DNA from: Naganishia liquefaciens
Taxonomy: Eukaryota > Basidiomycota > Tremellomycetes > Filobasidiales > Filobasidiaceae
Reading direction: 5' to 3'
NCBI GenBank assembly: GCA_013423385.1
Contig: BLZA01000013.1
Location: forward strand, 310,001 to 374,000
DNA: 64,000 nt
Position 1 is the stretch's first letter; the number at the start of each line of letters is the position of its first letter. The position numbers were made by a program, and so were the translations under genes. The notes under the pieces were generated by a model. It ran no database searches and was not told the DNA's origin. It saw only the letters and a list, made by a program, of their open reading frames with translations. Shown here one piece after another: positions 38,601 to 50,680 of the stretch.

Positions 38601-41600
38601 CATCTGGTTGAAGCTGGCAGCCGAGAGAGGCGCAGTGTGTCGGCGCGCAGTGATCTAGGAAGAGAGAACGCAAGTCGAGTCCAAATGGCGATCAAGGCCT
38701 TGACAGACCGTACAGCCTTGCAAGTTTCCATCGACTGAATTTCTTGCTGATTTTGTCGATCAAAGTCTCGGTCTGCAGGAGACCTGGGTTCCGGGACGTC
38801 CCCAGAGTGCTTTCCTGCTGATACCGAAGCACGTGTTATCGCCGCTGGCAAAGCATTCATCGACTGCGATATCGGCGGAACATCCTTGTTCGCCGAAAAG
38901 AAGGTTGGCGAAAAAGACCCCATGATATCTCTAATGGTAGAAGATGAAACGCTCGCCGATAGATCGGGACTTTGCGAATGAAGCTCCTCGGGACCGGGGC
39001 GATTTCTGTTACTATGTCTTACCCGGTCATCAGGCTGTTGCTGAGGAGACATTGCTGTTGTCCGGCGAGATACGGAATGGGATTGTGCAGCCGGATTGAG
39101 GTTGTGTTGACACGTCTGGTTGCAACCGATGCTCATAATTAGGCGTCGCATCCTGGCAGAGTAGTTGCTGATTGATCCCGGTAGGCCTTGTGGCAGAGAT
39201 TCGATGGGAGCCGACAAACCACTCTCAGTCACATGGGTCTTCTGCGCAACGCGTCGCCGTTCATCCTCTTCGACAGTTTCCAGTACAGCTGCCGAAATTA
39301 AGGTTTCCCACGCCATGTCGGCCACCGTCTCGTCCTCTTCCTTGGCTAGAGTCCGTTCCAGAATCGGTAATATGCACCGGCCAACGAGTTGCGTCCGGGA
39401 CTCGCTAAAATCTTGCACATAGTCGTATACATGTTCGAATAGTAGAGAAGCAGCACTGGAACGAATTTCTCGCTTGGTCGACCTGTCTAATTGATAGTGC
39501 CCCACAAAAAACGCTTCCATGACTTTGTTGATGTTGTCGATCCAGTCAGAATGGGGCGGTAGACATAGGCCTTCTCGTTTATAGAAATCAATCACGCGGA
39601 GAGCCAGCTCGTTGTCGAGATCGGCGGGGATTTGCATCAGCAGATTGACGAAGTCCGTGTGCAGGTACACGCCGGCACTCGGTCCGGACTGCAGTCCGCC
39701 TAAGACTGATGGCAAACGACACATAATGACTGACATCTTGAGTGCGACAGGATCGGTAATGGTCCGCGAAGTGCTTTGAGTCGCAAGGTCTAGGACAATG
39801 CTATTTTGCAGAAAATAGCCGTAAGGTTAAATCTTCAACAAAATTGGTCGCAAAGTTAAACTCACTCGGATCCCTTTGCTAGCGCGAGACCTCTTTGCAG
39901 GAATTGGCAGATCAAATGTCCTTCATACCAAGGATCCCGACTGTTGGCCTGCCTCGCATCGAGTGATGTCGTCGATGCTTCGACATCCGTCGCTCCGATA
40001 GTTGAGCAAGATAAGTCCGTCAGGTAGTCGTCCACAATAGACAAGATTTGGACATCCACATCAGATGACTTGTTCTCGCCTTCGTCAGTCGACTCCTTTC
40101 TTCCTGCTGACATAATTGAAAGAAGCGTGGGCGCCAGCGATTGCAAGTTGAAGTTTGGCGAGAGCTCGTGTACGTATACATTCTTTTCTTGTGCAGCTGC
40201 ATACGTTGTTTGAAGCAGGACTCGAGTCAAGCTGAGGGGCACCGCATCAGCAACGCCCTAGATTACGGTTGAGTATCAGACGTACCCGAGGGCCCCAATT
40301 ATGATATCACGTTTGAATTCTGCCCGACTTTCATATTCGCTGTCCTGACTCAAGCGAATAGCACCTGCCAACAAGCTCCGCAAACACCTCTCTGCATTCC
40401 GGCTGACAAGCCTGCTCGCAAATAGATCTCTGATGAACTGCTCGATTTGAGTCCTTGATTTGCTATCCAAATTATTAAGGATACTCGTCGGTGAATCATC
40501 AGGCCGCACGCTCGATCCTATGAATCTAGCGTCCGATCGCCAGCCGTAGCATAGAGCGAACAGTTGGACTATGCGAACAAGTGAAGTCGGAGGGAGATAC
40601 TTGGCTTGCAACAAAAAATGCAGCAAACCGAAAACTGGTTCCAGCACCCTCGACCAAGGTGGAATGTTTCCAGAGGCGCCTGCGATAGCTGGAAGCTTCG
40701 CTTCTGCAGGCCGTACAGCCACGGGAGACGAGCCGTTTGAGACTGCACGCCCGTCCCTCGTCTTCAACGAAGGTGAGCGCGAGAGCATTGTCGAAGCTTG
40801 ACTCAGGCCGGTCTCGCTGGTTGTAGGCGGAGGGGCCGGCACCTTGAGCATCCGATTCTTGCCCAGAAGTGAACCGGATCTGGCGCGAGATCCACCAGCA
40901 TTTTTCGGCGAAGGCACCGGCGGAGCAGGCGGATGGCTCTCCGTGCGTGGAATGCTTGCGGGAGCGGTATTGAGAGAAGTCGCTTCGATGCCCTGTTGAA
41001 TCATGATCACTGCCAGATCTATGATGGTTTCAACTTCCCTTCCCGAAAACAGAGGGAAGTTGTGAGTGATGATGGCAACAAGGCAAGTCCAAAGATTGGT
41101 CAAACATCGAACAATCACAGGCGCGTCAGAATCATTTGACAAGAGATTGTCACTTTCCTGATCCAAATGGATAGTGACGGTCGACCTAGATTGGTCGCGC
41201 TCGTTCGCGCCGGATTTGGCGGCCTGATCATGACGCCTTCCTCTCGAATCGTCATCAGCAACATCTTCCGAGCCATTGCTCGACTCCCAAGATCCCGGGT
41301 CCGCGCACCAACCCTTCCAGCCGTTCAGCATGATGTGATGCCATCGGACAAGTGTTCGTACGATTTCTTGATTGAGAGAGATGTCTCTCCCGTGATGCGT
41401 GAGGACGTGCAGACATGCTATTCGATCAGGCAAGTCTCCTATGGCGTATTCGAACGTCGCCAACGGCGTGTTGAAGGCTTGAGAAGGCACGTCGATCGGC
41501 GAATTCAGGCACAGGTCGATCATGTTGGATTTGAATCGAGTATCGCCGTAAGACTCCGTTGCAGCCAATGCCAGGGTCTCACTAGGAACATCGTCATCCT

Positions 41601-42513
41601 GCAATTGCAGCAAGACTGCGAGAAGCTGGAATCCAGCCATCTTGAGGTTCTGCCCGGATGATTGTTTGGTACGGTCGCCATCGACGATGAGTTGAGGAGG
41701 AAGGCGCATCAGACTGTCGACAACGCGATCGATGTCGGTGCCAGAGCCCATAACCGAAAATAGCAACCGTGGCAAGGTTCCCCTTGGAGAAGAACTTAAT
41801 GCTGAGCGTTCGTGGGTCGTAGATGTAGGCTGCTCCTCCACTAGACTCGCTCTGAGGCGTCGTTCGACAATCAAATCCTCGAATTTGGTTCTGAGCTCTG
41901 CTGCAAGCTCCACCGCCAAACTTGCGCGCTCGTGGTGCGATAGGCGGGAAGTGTTCAGTGGGCCTTCATCGTCTTCGTTTACGAGAGTCGTAATGAGTTC
42001 GCGCAAAGCCGTGTGATTCGTAGGGCGGGCGGAACGTCGGGAAGTGGTAGTGGTGCGGGATAGGCCTGTTCCAGCTGTCTGACTTAGATGTCGCAGAATG
42101 CCCACGCTTGTCGATTCCCCTTCATCATCTTCCGCTTCTTCATGCAGGCTCAACCCAGTAATCGTGGAGATATCGTGTAGTCGCTGCCTGGCTCGGTTGG
42201 GACTCTTAGACCGCGAGCGTTTGCTAACAGAGGATGCTGGCAGCTGAGGAGAAAGAATGGGCGATATCCCTGGAGAGGGTCCGGTTCCGCTGCTCGAGGT
42301 TATGGAAGGGGACGATGGATGGAATTTTCCGTGATCGCCATGATATGCATTGAGTTGCGACGTCGTCGGCACTGATTGCTCTGAAGTGCTGCTCCTGGAT
42401 ACACTGCCGCGGAAGACACGGGACAGAAAGGATGACGGGGTCGACGCCGTCGGCGGATGGCCAGATGGGTCGTGCTTGGTCGGGGGCCGTTCACGAGGGT
42501 TGCGTTCCGTCAT
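35670..42513 (-). CDS. TSC2: Tuberin homologue, GTPase-activating protein for Rheb
   Basis: Large scaffold with a C-terminal Rap/Ran-GAP-type domain. With TSC1 it switches off the small GTPase Rheb and so restrains TOR signalling when nutrients are poor. Five exons on the minus strand (40286-42513, 39866-40231, 36791-39800, about 35804-36729, 35670-35742) give about 2200 residues. The GAP domain is coded at about 35800-36600: IDSHSIAVLYVGPGQ, LIRLRLQKDVYTGGLDTY, and KKRHVGNDYVHIVFNDSG, which carries the asparagine expected of the catalytic thumb. The N-terminal 800 residues include a Ser-rich, probably disordered part and then helical repeats of the tuberin type. The start at 42513 (MTERNPRERPPTKHDPSG) is preferred; further in-frame ATGs lie upstream, up to about 42648. 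The first intron (40232-40285) uses a GTACGT donor. The edge of exon 4 may be off by one base. Confidence 0.9.
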
Positions 42514-42980
42514 GTCCGCTGGCTTGTCCTTTTCACTCCCAGGTCCTCTATTCCATAGTTGTGATGCAGAGTGTATGGCGCAAGACACACTGTTATCTCG
42601 CCCGGGGTCGCCCAATGTATGAATCACAGCCATATCTCGCACAGTCATGCAGGCCTTCCGCGGCAGCTTCCGCGGCCGGAAGGAAAGAGAAGCAGCGGCC
42701 GAAATCGGCCGAAATCGAAACAAGGAATCAGCCTATAATTGCCCCATCTTTGCCTGAAAACTGGAACTGCTCACAGCTAAAGTTGCATTCTTCCGGCCCG
42801 GCCGGCAGTCACGACCTCCGAAGGGCGCGATCGGTGTTCGGTCTGCGGGAAACTTTGAATAAGCGGGCGTGGCTGAGGTGGGCCTCCTTATAGATATGGG
42901 AGAATCCACATCAACGTCGCTCTGCCCCGAATAACCCTACGGTTCATTTCCGCGCGAAGTATACCACAGCGTGCATCACC
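42514..42980. other. Divergent promoter region of TSC2 and the ligase gene
   Basis: This is the 467-bp shared upstream region. If translation of TSC2 began at the more distal in-frame ATG near 42648, the region would shrink. I see no defined regulatory motif. Confidence 0.5.
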
Positions 42981-45303
42981 ATGACCATCTACGAATCGAC
43001 CTATCCTCCTATGGAGCTCGCTCCGCACAACACCATCTTTCGACACCACCTTCCCGTCCAACCGCGCTTCCCCGATTACCCAGCTTTCATCGATGCCATC
43101 ACGGGCAGAACCGTCACGCTTTCGAATCTTCGCTCCTCCGCTCTTCAGCTCGGTGTCGGCTTGCGTAACAAGCTCGGCTTGAAGGAGAAATCTCGCGTAC
43201 TCGTCTACTCGCCCAACAGCGTTGATTTCCCCATCATCTTTTTCGGATGTCAGTCTATAGGCGTGATCACCTCATTGGCAAACGCTTCATACACTGCAAA
43301 AGAGTTGGCCCATCAGATCCGAGATGGACAGGCTGATCTGGCGTTCGTTCATCCTGTAAGCTAGGTTGTCCTCGCCTGTGTCAATCCGCTAAATGACTGG
43401 TGTCTCAGGCAATCTATGAAGCATACATTGGCGCCATTGAGATCCTGAAGAAAGAGGGTAGCAAGATCCCGAAGTTATTCTGGGCTATTCCAGACGCCGC
43501 TGTCCCCGCCGAGATCAAGGAAAAGGTCAGGGACGTTCAAGCCTATGATACCCTCTTCGCGAGCCAGAAGGAAGTCGGAGACTTTGGCGGAGTCGACCTG
43601 AAAAGTGGTGACTACAACGATTGCGCTGTCTTGTGCTATAGTAGCGGAACTGTGAGTCTTTTGGATGCATTTGTCTCTACACTGGTGCTGAACATAGAAC
43701 TGCGTATCAGACGGGTCTGGCCAAAGGTAAAATCCGGAATGTCTTCCGCCGACGAGACAGATTTTCATCCCTTGTTTGCACAGGTGTTATGACCACACAC
43801 GAGAACCTTAACGTGGTCGGTCAACTCAGCCGAGCGGCTTCTCCGCCGCAGATGAAGAATGGCAATGGCCAAGCAATCATCGGGGTTCTGCCCATGTTCC
43901 GTAGGTATCACAGGTTACTCTGTATCAAGATGTCTCACTAAATGAGAACCTTGATCTTTAGATATCTACGGCATGGTCAAGTATGTCCATCCGCTGATCC
44001 TTCGCCTCTACGTGCATGCTGATCCTACGAACCTTCAGACTCATAAACTACCCCCTAACAATCGGCGTTCCCGTTGTCGTTTTGCCCAAATTCATCGACA
44101 CCTTGTTCTTCTCGACCATACAAAAGCACAAGATCACATACGCCTTTCTCGTGCCCCCTATCATCCTCCACCTCGCCAACAATCCACTGGCGCAAAAGTT
44201 TGACTTGTCCAGTCTTCGCAATATCATGAGCGGAGCCGCACCGCTTGGCGCCGGGCTGACGAAGAAAGTCAAGCAGAGATTCCCCAAGATCAGTGTGTCA
44301 CAGGGCTATGGTAAGGTGCCATCAACTTTTTGCGTCTCGCCCCTCACGTTCCCTGATCTATATCAGGTCTCACGGAAACTACTGCACCATGTCATGCTCA
44401 GAATGTCGAGGATGCTGAACGTCACCTCGGCTCGTGTGGCAAGCTTTTGCCAAATCTGCAAGTCCGCTTGGTGGATATCGACTTGAAGGATGTCAAGAAG
44501 GGGACGCCAGGTGAGATTTGTATTCGAGGACCAACGATAATGAAGTAAGTCTATGTGCTACATGCACTCGCTACCTGTGCTCACGTATCACGTTTCGTTT
44601 CCTTCCAGAGGGTACTGGAACAACGAGAAGGCAACGAAGGAGAGCTTCTTCGATGGGGACTGGTACCGTACCGGAGACATTGCACAGATTGACGACGAAG
44701 GAAACCACTTGTGAGATCTTACGCATCGGAACAACTCACTTCCCTGACGCTCCTGCCATCTTCAGCATTGTAGACCGTTTGAAGGAATTGATCAAGTACA
44801 AGGGATTCCAAGTTCCACCCGCAGATCTTGAAGCGTTGCTCTTAAGCCATCCCAAGGTGGATGACGTGGGAGTGATCGGCATCACTTCGGTAGAGAAGGC
44901 CACCGAATTGCCACGAGCATATGTGGTTCCTTCCGGTGGTTTGAGCAAACTCGACGATGCCGCTAAACAGGCCCTGTCCAGAGAGTTGACGGAGTGGGTT
45001 GCCGCTAATGTTAGTGAAATAAAGCAGAAATAGCGGATGGGGAAAGCTGAACTGGATGTCCAATTACTAGGTGGCCAATCACAAGCAATTGCGAGGGGGT
45101 TGTGTCCTCATCGAGGCGATTCCAAAGAGGTAGGCAGTGCATCGCGATACCTGTCAAATCTTGTTCGTTATCTTATCACTCCGATGTTTTACAGTGCTGC
45201 CGGCAAGATTTTGCGCAAAGAATTGAGAGAGAAGGCGAAGGTAGACGATCAGCAGGCTTCCGATGCTCAGAATTCGACTGTCAAGCGCATGGCGAAGCTT
45301 TAG
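42981..45303 (+). CDS. 4-coumarate-CoA-ligase-like acyl-CoA synthetase, peroxisomal
   Basis: An adenylate-forming enzyme that activates a carboxylic acid to an acyl-CoA; in fungi these act on medium-chain or aromatic acids, substrate unknown here. Eleven exons (42981-43355, 43409-43651, 43711-43726, 43784-43900, 43962-43980, 44039-44310, 44367-44544, 44609-44710, 44766-45009, 45071-45129, 45195-45303) give 577 residues in phase. Motifs are the P-loop YSSGTTGLAKGV (split by two introns around a 16-nt exon), [26 protein letters not shown], and the C-terminal [12 protein letters not shown] with the catalytic Lys. The protein ends in AKL, an acceptable type 1 peroxisomal targeting signal, so a role in peroxisomal acid degradation is likely. 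The closest general family is 4CL / firefly-luciferase-like. Confidence 0.9.
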
Positions 45304-45543
45304 GCTGGCAAACAAGGTATAACTGGCGCGGGAGACTTGCGAAAGGGGTCACGTTTCGAAGCAGATTCAGGGTCGATCGTTGTATTGCATCAATGAAAAC
45401 ATGCATAGTGTGTGTCAGATTGTGTACCATCGCGCAGGTTGGACGTGAAGAAGCACTCGAGGCTTGCGAATCCCATGGACTAGACCTATACAACAGGAAA
45501 GGGAAACGCCCAGCTGAAAAAACCGCAGCGCCTATCGCGGCAC

Positions 45544-47735
45544 CTAGCGGGAGGCCTGCATGGCCTTTTTCTTGAATCGGTTGATGCGCTCGTTTTCTCT
45601 CTGGCGAGCTTCCTCGAGCGCTTGTTCCTCCGGTCCCTTGGCCGATCGCCTCGCCTGTGGGGCGACGGCATACGCATGGCCCTTTCAGCAAACTCAGCAA
45701 GTGAGAGACCGAACCGACACGAGACTTGTTAGTGACAACTTACGATGACGTTGGGCAATCTCGTGCCTTTCCCCTTGTTGGAATCGTCTGACGCGCCTGC
45801 CATGACTCTGGCGCGAAGCAATTCGCCCGTTCTGTGCACCTTCCGCTTGTCGTTCCTGCTCTGATCCCCATCAGATGCGCCGTCACCGCGATCTCCACCT
45901 TGTATTCGACGATCTTGATCGTCATCCCTTTCGGCCTCTGCTCTAGCCCTTGCCGATGCGCGGGCATTGCTTCCATTGTCAAGAATCGGCTTGGACCATC
46001 GGTCGATCAACAGATTCGCTTGTCGAATGATTTCCGGCTGACAGCGCTTGCAGCGGGTGTAGAAATTGACGACCTTGCCGAGACCAGAATTACGGAGATG
46101 AATGACTTCTAGACCTTCAAGCTATGCACCGATGTTAGTCTCGCAGTAAGCATATGACAACGCTGGACTTGCCCTGCCCAGTTGAAACAAGATTCCCTTT
46201 TGAATGGTAAGTGATGGAAGAGACCCATCCTCCATAGGCTCGATGAATCGTCGCAACGTAGACAGAAAGTCATTGCTCTCCAGAATGGACTGCTGAAGAG
46301 AGGCACTATGCGCGGAATCGTAAGAGAAAGCCCAAAATCTGCGGATGTCAACCCACTTTTGCAGCACCGAAATTACCCTTGTCAAGATCTGTGTCTTTCT
46401 CAATGCCGGCCGTTTACTCTTGTTGCTTTGAATATCCTCTCGGATCGCATTGTCCATCATCGTTGTCATCTCTTCAATCTGTCTGTCGAGACCAAGATCT
46501 TCGCTCTACAATGACAAGTCAGATCCTGCGATTTTACAGCGGAAGCACATGATTGTAACTCACGTCGTCCTTCTTTCGAGACCTCTTTCGCTTTCCGGCC
46601 TTGCCAATTGCCTCGATTCTCGCATCCAGAGCTCTCTTCCGTACTGCGAAAGTGAAAATGCGGAAACATATCAGATCCCGCTCGGCTCCCCGCCGAGACA
46701 CGCCAATCCGGGCCTCACCCAGCGCTTCATCATTCTCATCCGGCTCCGCCAACCTCTCCTCCTCCTCCCGCTCATCTCGCAATGCTTCCCTTTCATTCCG
46801 CTCACCGTCGACTTCCCGCGAGTAATTCTCGTTGTCCGCGTCCGAGGCTCCAGTCGATTCGCGGCGTTGTTTCTTGCGGAGCGGCGCGACTTCATCTTCC
46901 TCGTCGTCTTCCTCTTCCTGTACGCCGCGGCCGCTCTCCTCGGCAGATGTTGTCGGACGCGAAGGAGTAATTGAATCGATCTCGGAATCGTCATCCGCGG
47001 CTTTTGGAGTTCCTGTTCAGAGAACGTATAAATCGATATTTGTGATCGGTGGGATGGTGAAAACATACTGGTTGTCTGTTCGCCTTCGTCGTCTGATTGA
47101 AACAGATCGTTCGTTCCGGAATCGTCTGCAGCCTCAGCAGCATCCCCAGCGGGATCCTTGGTGGCATCTTCCGTCGCATCTTCTGTCGCAATCTCGTTCG
47201 ATTTTTGGTCCCGATCACCAATACTCAGCGACTCGTCTTGTACGACTTCCATCTGATCGTCTTGCTTGTCCTTTTCGACTTCTCCTGCCTGAGTGTTCTC
47301 CTGTTCTTGCGTATCGATCGTCGGCTCCGTATTTTGCGGTGTTTCGGATTCTGACTTAGAGCCTTGGTCCAGAAGACTCTCATCGTTGGTCTCCTTCGGT
47401 GCCTGCTCAGGAATGTCGTCGTCCATCGCGGCCGCCTGTTCCACCAGGTCACCCTGTTCGACGACGGGTTCCTCGGCATTAAATGCTACCTCGGTAATCT
47501 GCTGGACCTCTTCGGGTACCGCGCCGTTCACATCCTGCGCTTCCTTCTTGCTTGCAGCTTCCTGAACATTCCCTTGCTCAGGATCGACAGCCTCGTGGTC
47601 TCGATCCGGTACGATCGCAGGCCCGACCGGTGGATCCGTCCCGCCGACCTCGGTCATGGCGACCGCGTTCGGTTCTTGCTGCGTGTCCGCGGCGGGCTTT
47701 TCGAGGTCCGCCATGATGGGGAAATCTTCAGGCAT
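45544..47735 (-). CDS. IWS1: Transcription elongation factor Iws1/Spn1
   Basis: Binds Spt6 and RNA polymerase II and links elongation with chromatin and mRNA export. Seven exons on the minus strand (47069-47735, 46719-47012, 46564-46643, 46357-46505, 46173-46305, 45744-46121, 45544-45681) give 612 residues. The conserved TFIIS-N-like helical core spans exons 4-6: LDRQIEEMTTMMDNAIREDI, ILTRVISVLQNASLQQSIL, RRFIEPMEDGSLPSL, LEGLEVIHLRNSGLGKVV, IRQANLLIDRWSKPILDN. The N-terminal half is acidic and Gln/Glu-rich, as usual for the disordered Spt6-binding and histone-binding part, and contains a basic cluster RKRALDARIEAIGKAGKRKR. The intron 46122-46172 is of the GC-AG type. Two ATGs seven codons apart (47735 and 47714) are both possible starts. 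The gene diverges from REX3. Confidence 0.93.
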
Positions 47736-48068
47736 GATTGGGGGGTTTTCTGATGGTGAGGAAATTCCGTGAGGGTCGAGTATGGCTATCTGCGCATCGC
47801 TATGGCTGTAGACACGGCTCTAGCATGCAGCGTCTCCCCGCAGATGTCGCGGGTGACTGCTTCAGCCCGACAGAAGCCATGGCAGGACGCCGCCCAGCGC
47901 ACGGACCCGCGGCGGGGCGCGTTGCTTAGTAATCACGGCAACCAGCAACGCCGTCGCACCTCATGTTTCAGCATGTTTCAGACAAAGACAAGGCATGTTC
48001 TAACGTATTTGGACGGCAAGCGTACAGTCTTGTCGGGACGACGACAGGAGCCGAGAAATCACGAACCC
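47736..48068. other. Divergent promoter region of IWS1 and REX3
   Basis: This 333-bp region lies between two genes transcribed away from each other. The + strand has an out-of-frame ATG-led stretch at about 47961 that I regard as leader sequence. I cannot name specific sites. Confidence 0.5.
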
Positions 48069-50341
48069 ATGTTCTCGTCGACTCTCAAACTATTCTCGCA
48101 GGTGCCCTGTCCGGATGATCAATGCTTGCGCTCGCCATGTCTGTTTTCGCACAATATTCAGCACAAGACCATCGCTCCTGCACCTCCTATCGCCAATCCC
48201 AGTGTTCCAAGTCGAGCTCCAGCAAAAACTTCAAATCTATTCATACCAGGAAATATTGCGAAATCAAATGGAGCTCGTCCGCAAGCGACGTCTCGGACTC
48301 CAAAACCCGTAGGCGCGACCACGGCCAACGCGGTAACCACAATCACTGGATTCGACATGGCGCGCGGACTGGCCGCGCAGAGCGCTAGACCCGGGTCTGC
48401 AGCAACTTCGCGGACTGTCTCCACTCCCAGCTCGACCGGGGAGGTTTCCGATCATTCACGAGCCTCGAGGTTGCCATTGCAGACCAAGACGATGCCGAGC
48501 GGGATGATCAAGAGGCCGAATATGGTCGCGAAGCCATCTGTGGTAAGTCCATGGGCCTGCCACCCATTAGTCGTAAGCTCACGGAGATTTGGCTCTTAGT
48601 CCTCTATGGCAGTCACTGGCACGTTGGGTGAGACTACGACATCGCATTACGCACCGAAGCCACCGGTCTTGATCGCTAGCGGCAAGCTTTCGAAACAGCC
48701 CATCATTGAACGTCAAAGAGCTCGTGAGTGTATCGGAACATTTTGTAGTAAAGCGCGCGCTGAATACCTGCTCGACTAGTGAGGCGCCTTTTCGACGAGT
48801 ACTCTAGATTGGTTCGTTGACGATCACAATCGGGATCCCATACGGAAAAGTAAAGGCTTATCGATTTCTGCTTTGCAGTATGCCAAAATCCTGCATCTCG
48901 CGCCCGATCTGCCAGCAGCCACGGCCAAACGCCAAGAAGCAGACACGTCAAGCGTCACCAACAAACACTCTTACAGCCAAGCGATCCACAGCGTTCTCAT
49001 CGAACTCCGTCAACGACCCTTGCCCGAAACGCTCGACTCGCCCTACGTTGGCACCATCTCGGAATCGCGCGAAAAATGCAAAATAGAAGAAGAGCGGCGG
49101 AATTCAGCCTTGACGGTGGAAAGGATTGCGCGCTATGTGATACCGGTGTCGAGGCTCGAGTCATTGGGGTTCATCACGAGCGTGCCGCGCGAGCCCGGTG
49201 GGACGCAGCCCGAGGCGCTGAGCGAGACAAAGACGTGTGATCGGTGTCATGAAAAGTTTGTCGTTTCCGATCGAGTGGACTATGATGCTTTCACGCGACA
49301 AGCCGGGCGGGGAGAGTGCGTTTATCACTGGGGAAAGTGTCAGCCGGCGCGTCAAGAGGGTTCCAAGGTCTGGCTGTGGACGTGCTGCAATGAATCCCGG
49401 CACGCCGAAGGATGCGTTGATGGACTCCACGTGTTTCGCGACGGGTATCCCTTTGGGCATGAGCTCCAAGAAGGGGAGCCTTCCGAGGCTCTCTTGCTGC
49501 ATCGGCGAAAGGCTTTCAAGACGACGAGGCAGGTGACCGAGGAGCGGCGAGCCCGCGATAGCTTGTGGAAGCCAAGTCGGAAACGGAAGATGGACGAGAC
49601 GTATGATATTGTTGCACTGGATTGCGAGATGATCAGTGAGTTTGAGGATGGCGAAGTATCGTCTGTAAGCTGAGGTTCGAGACTACAGGCACTACGGCCG
49701 GGATCGCTTTAGGAAGATTAAGTGTGGTGAACGCTCAGGGAGAAAACCTCCTCGATATCTGCGTAAAGCAGAGCGCTACAATTCTGTACGTCTGTCTCGG
49801 ACCAGCGGTATGGTTTGCGTTCTTGATCGCTGCTTCATGCATAGCGATCTCAATACACGCTTTTCCGGTTTAACGCTCGAGGAATTCAGAGGGGCTGTAC
49901 ACGACCTCGATGCAGCCCGAGATGAGTTGTGCAGCATCATAGATGAAGACACCATCATCATCGGCCATGGGTTAGTCGTCTTGTATTCTGCGTTAAATCC
50001 GCGCTCTGCTGAACTATTTCTCAGCTTGGACAATGATTTGAAAGCTCTCCGACTTATCCACACGCGAATCATCGATACGGCCATCATGTATCCGCATGAA
50101 AAGGGATTCCCGTACAAACGTGCACTGAAGGATGTGTAAGTGTGGAATGCTTGCATATTGTCATGCGACCTGTGTACTGAAATTCCTGCTTGATCTGCGT
50201 AGCTTGAGTGAGAAGGTCGGGACGTTTATCCAGAATAATATCATGGAGGATGGCCATGATTCAAGTGCAGACGCTAAAGCCGCACTGGACCTGGTGAAAT
50301 GGCGAGTGAAGATGGACGTAGCAAGCGGCCTAGCGGAATAG
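48069..50341 (+). CDS. REX3: RNA exonuclease 3 (DEDDh 3'-5' exonuclease)
   Basis: Trims the 3' ends of small stable RNAs (in yeast, RNase MRP RNA and others), in nucleus or cytosol. Eight exons (48069-48542, 48600-48723, 48780-48811, 48879-49635, 49689-49785, 49845-49970, 50025-50135, 50203-50341) give 619 residues in phase. The N-terminus has a small Cys/His motif (FSQVPCPDDQC, RSPCLFSH) seen in Rex3 proteins. The middle has the linker region YAKILHLAPDLP and a second Cys-rich patch (CDRCHEKFV, then WTCCNESRHAEGC). The exonuclease residues are Asp and Glu in VALDCEMI, Asp in GHGLDNDL, and the His/Asp pair in HDSSADAKAALDL. The choice of ATG 48069 gives the family's usual MF start. Confidence 0.93.
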
Positions 50342-50680
50342 GTCTTGCGCATGAGAAGTGGGAGCGGTCTGCCAGAAGAACGCGGACGCCTGTTGTTGCA
50401 GGAAGAGGGAGCCCTATATACGAGAGCTAGTAAAGTGTAGCTCTCTAGCTAACTCGATGATATACTAGTGTACCTGCCACGTGATTGCACTACATGTCAT
50501 AATTGAATATGGACGACGCGAGACTCGGGAGCTGATCCGGATAAAGTCAAGCGATCGAGGGATGACGCCGGCTTTGTGCAGTTCATGATAGCCATCCAAG
50601 ACGGTTCGTTCGCGCTGAGGGGCAGAATACGCCTGCTCCTCACAGCCTCCGCGATGCTTCCCGCATAGCAGCACGGCACA
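50342..50680. other. Intergenic region between REX3 and the large membrane protein
   Basis: This gap of 339 bp has no supported gene and serves as the REX3 3' end and the promoter of the next gene. Confidence 0.5.

Noticed and set aside
40258-40285. A 24-nt intron between TSC2 exons 1 and 2
   Set aside because: A GT...AG stretch of 24 nt fits the phase, but a normal 54-nt intron (40232-40285) with a GTACGT donor and CTCAG acceptor joins the exons equally well and is of usual length.
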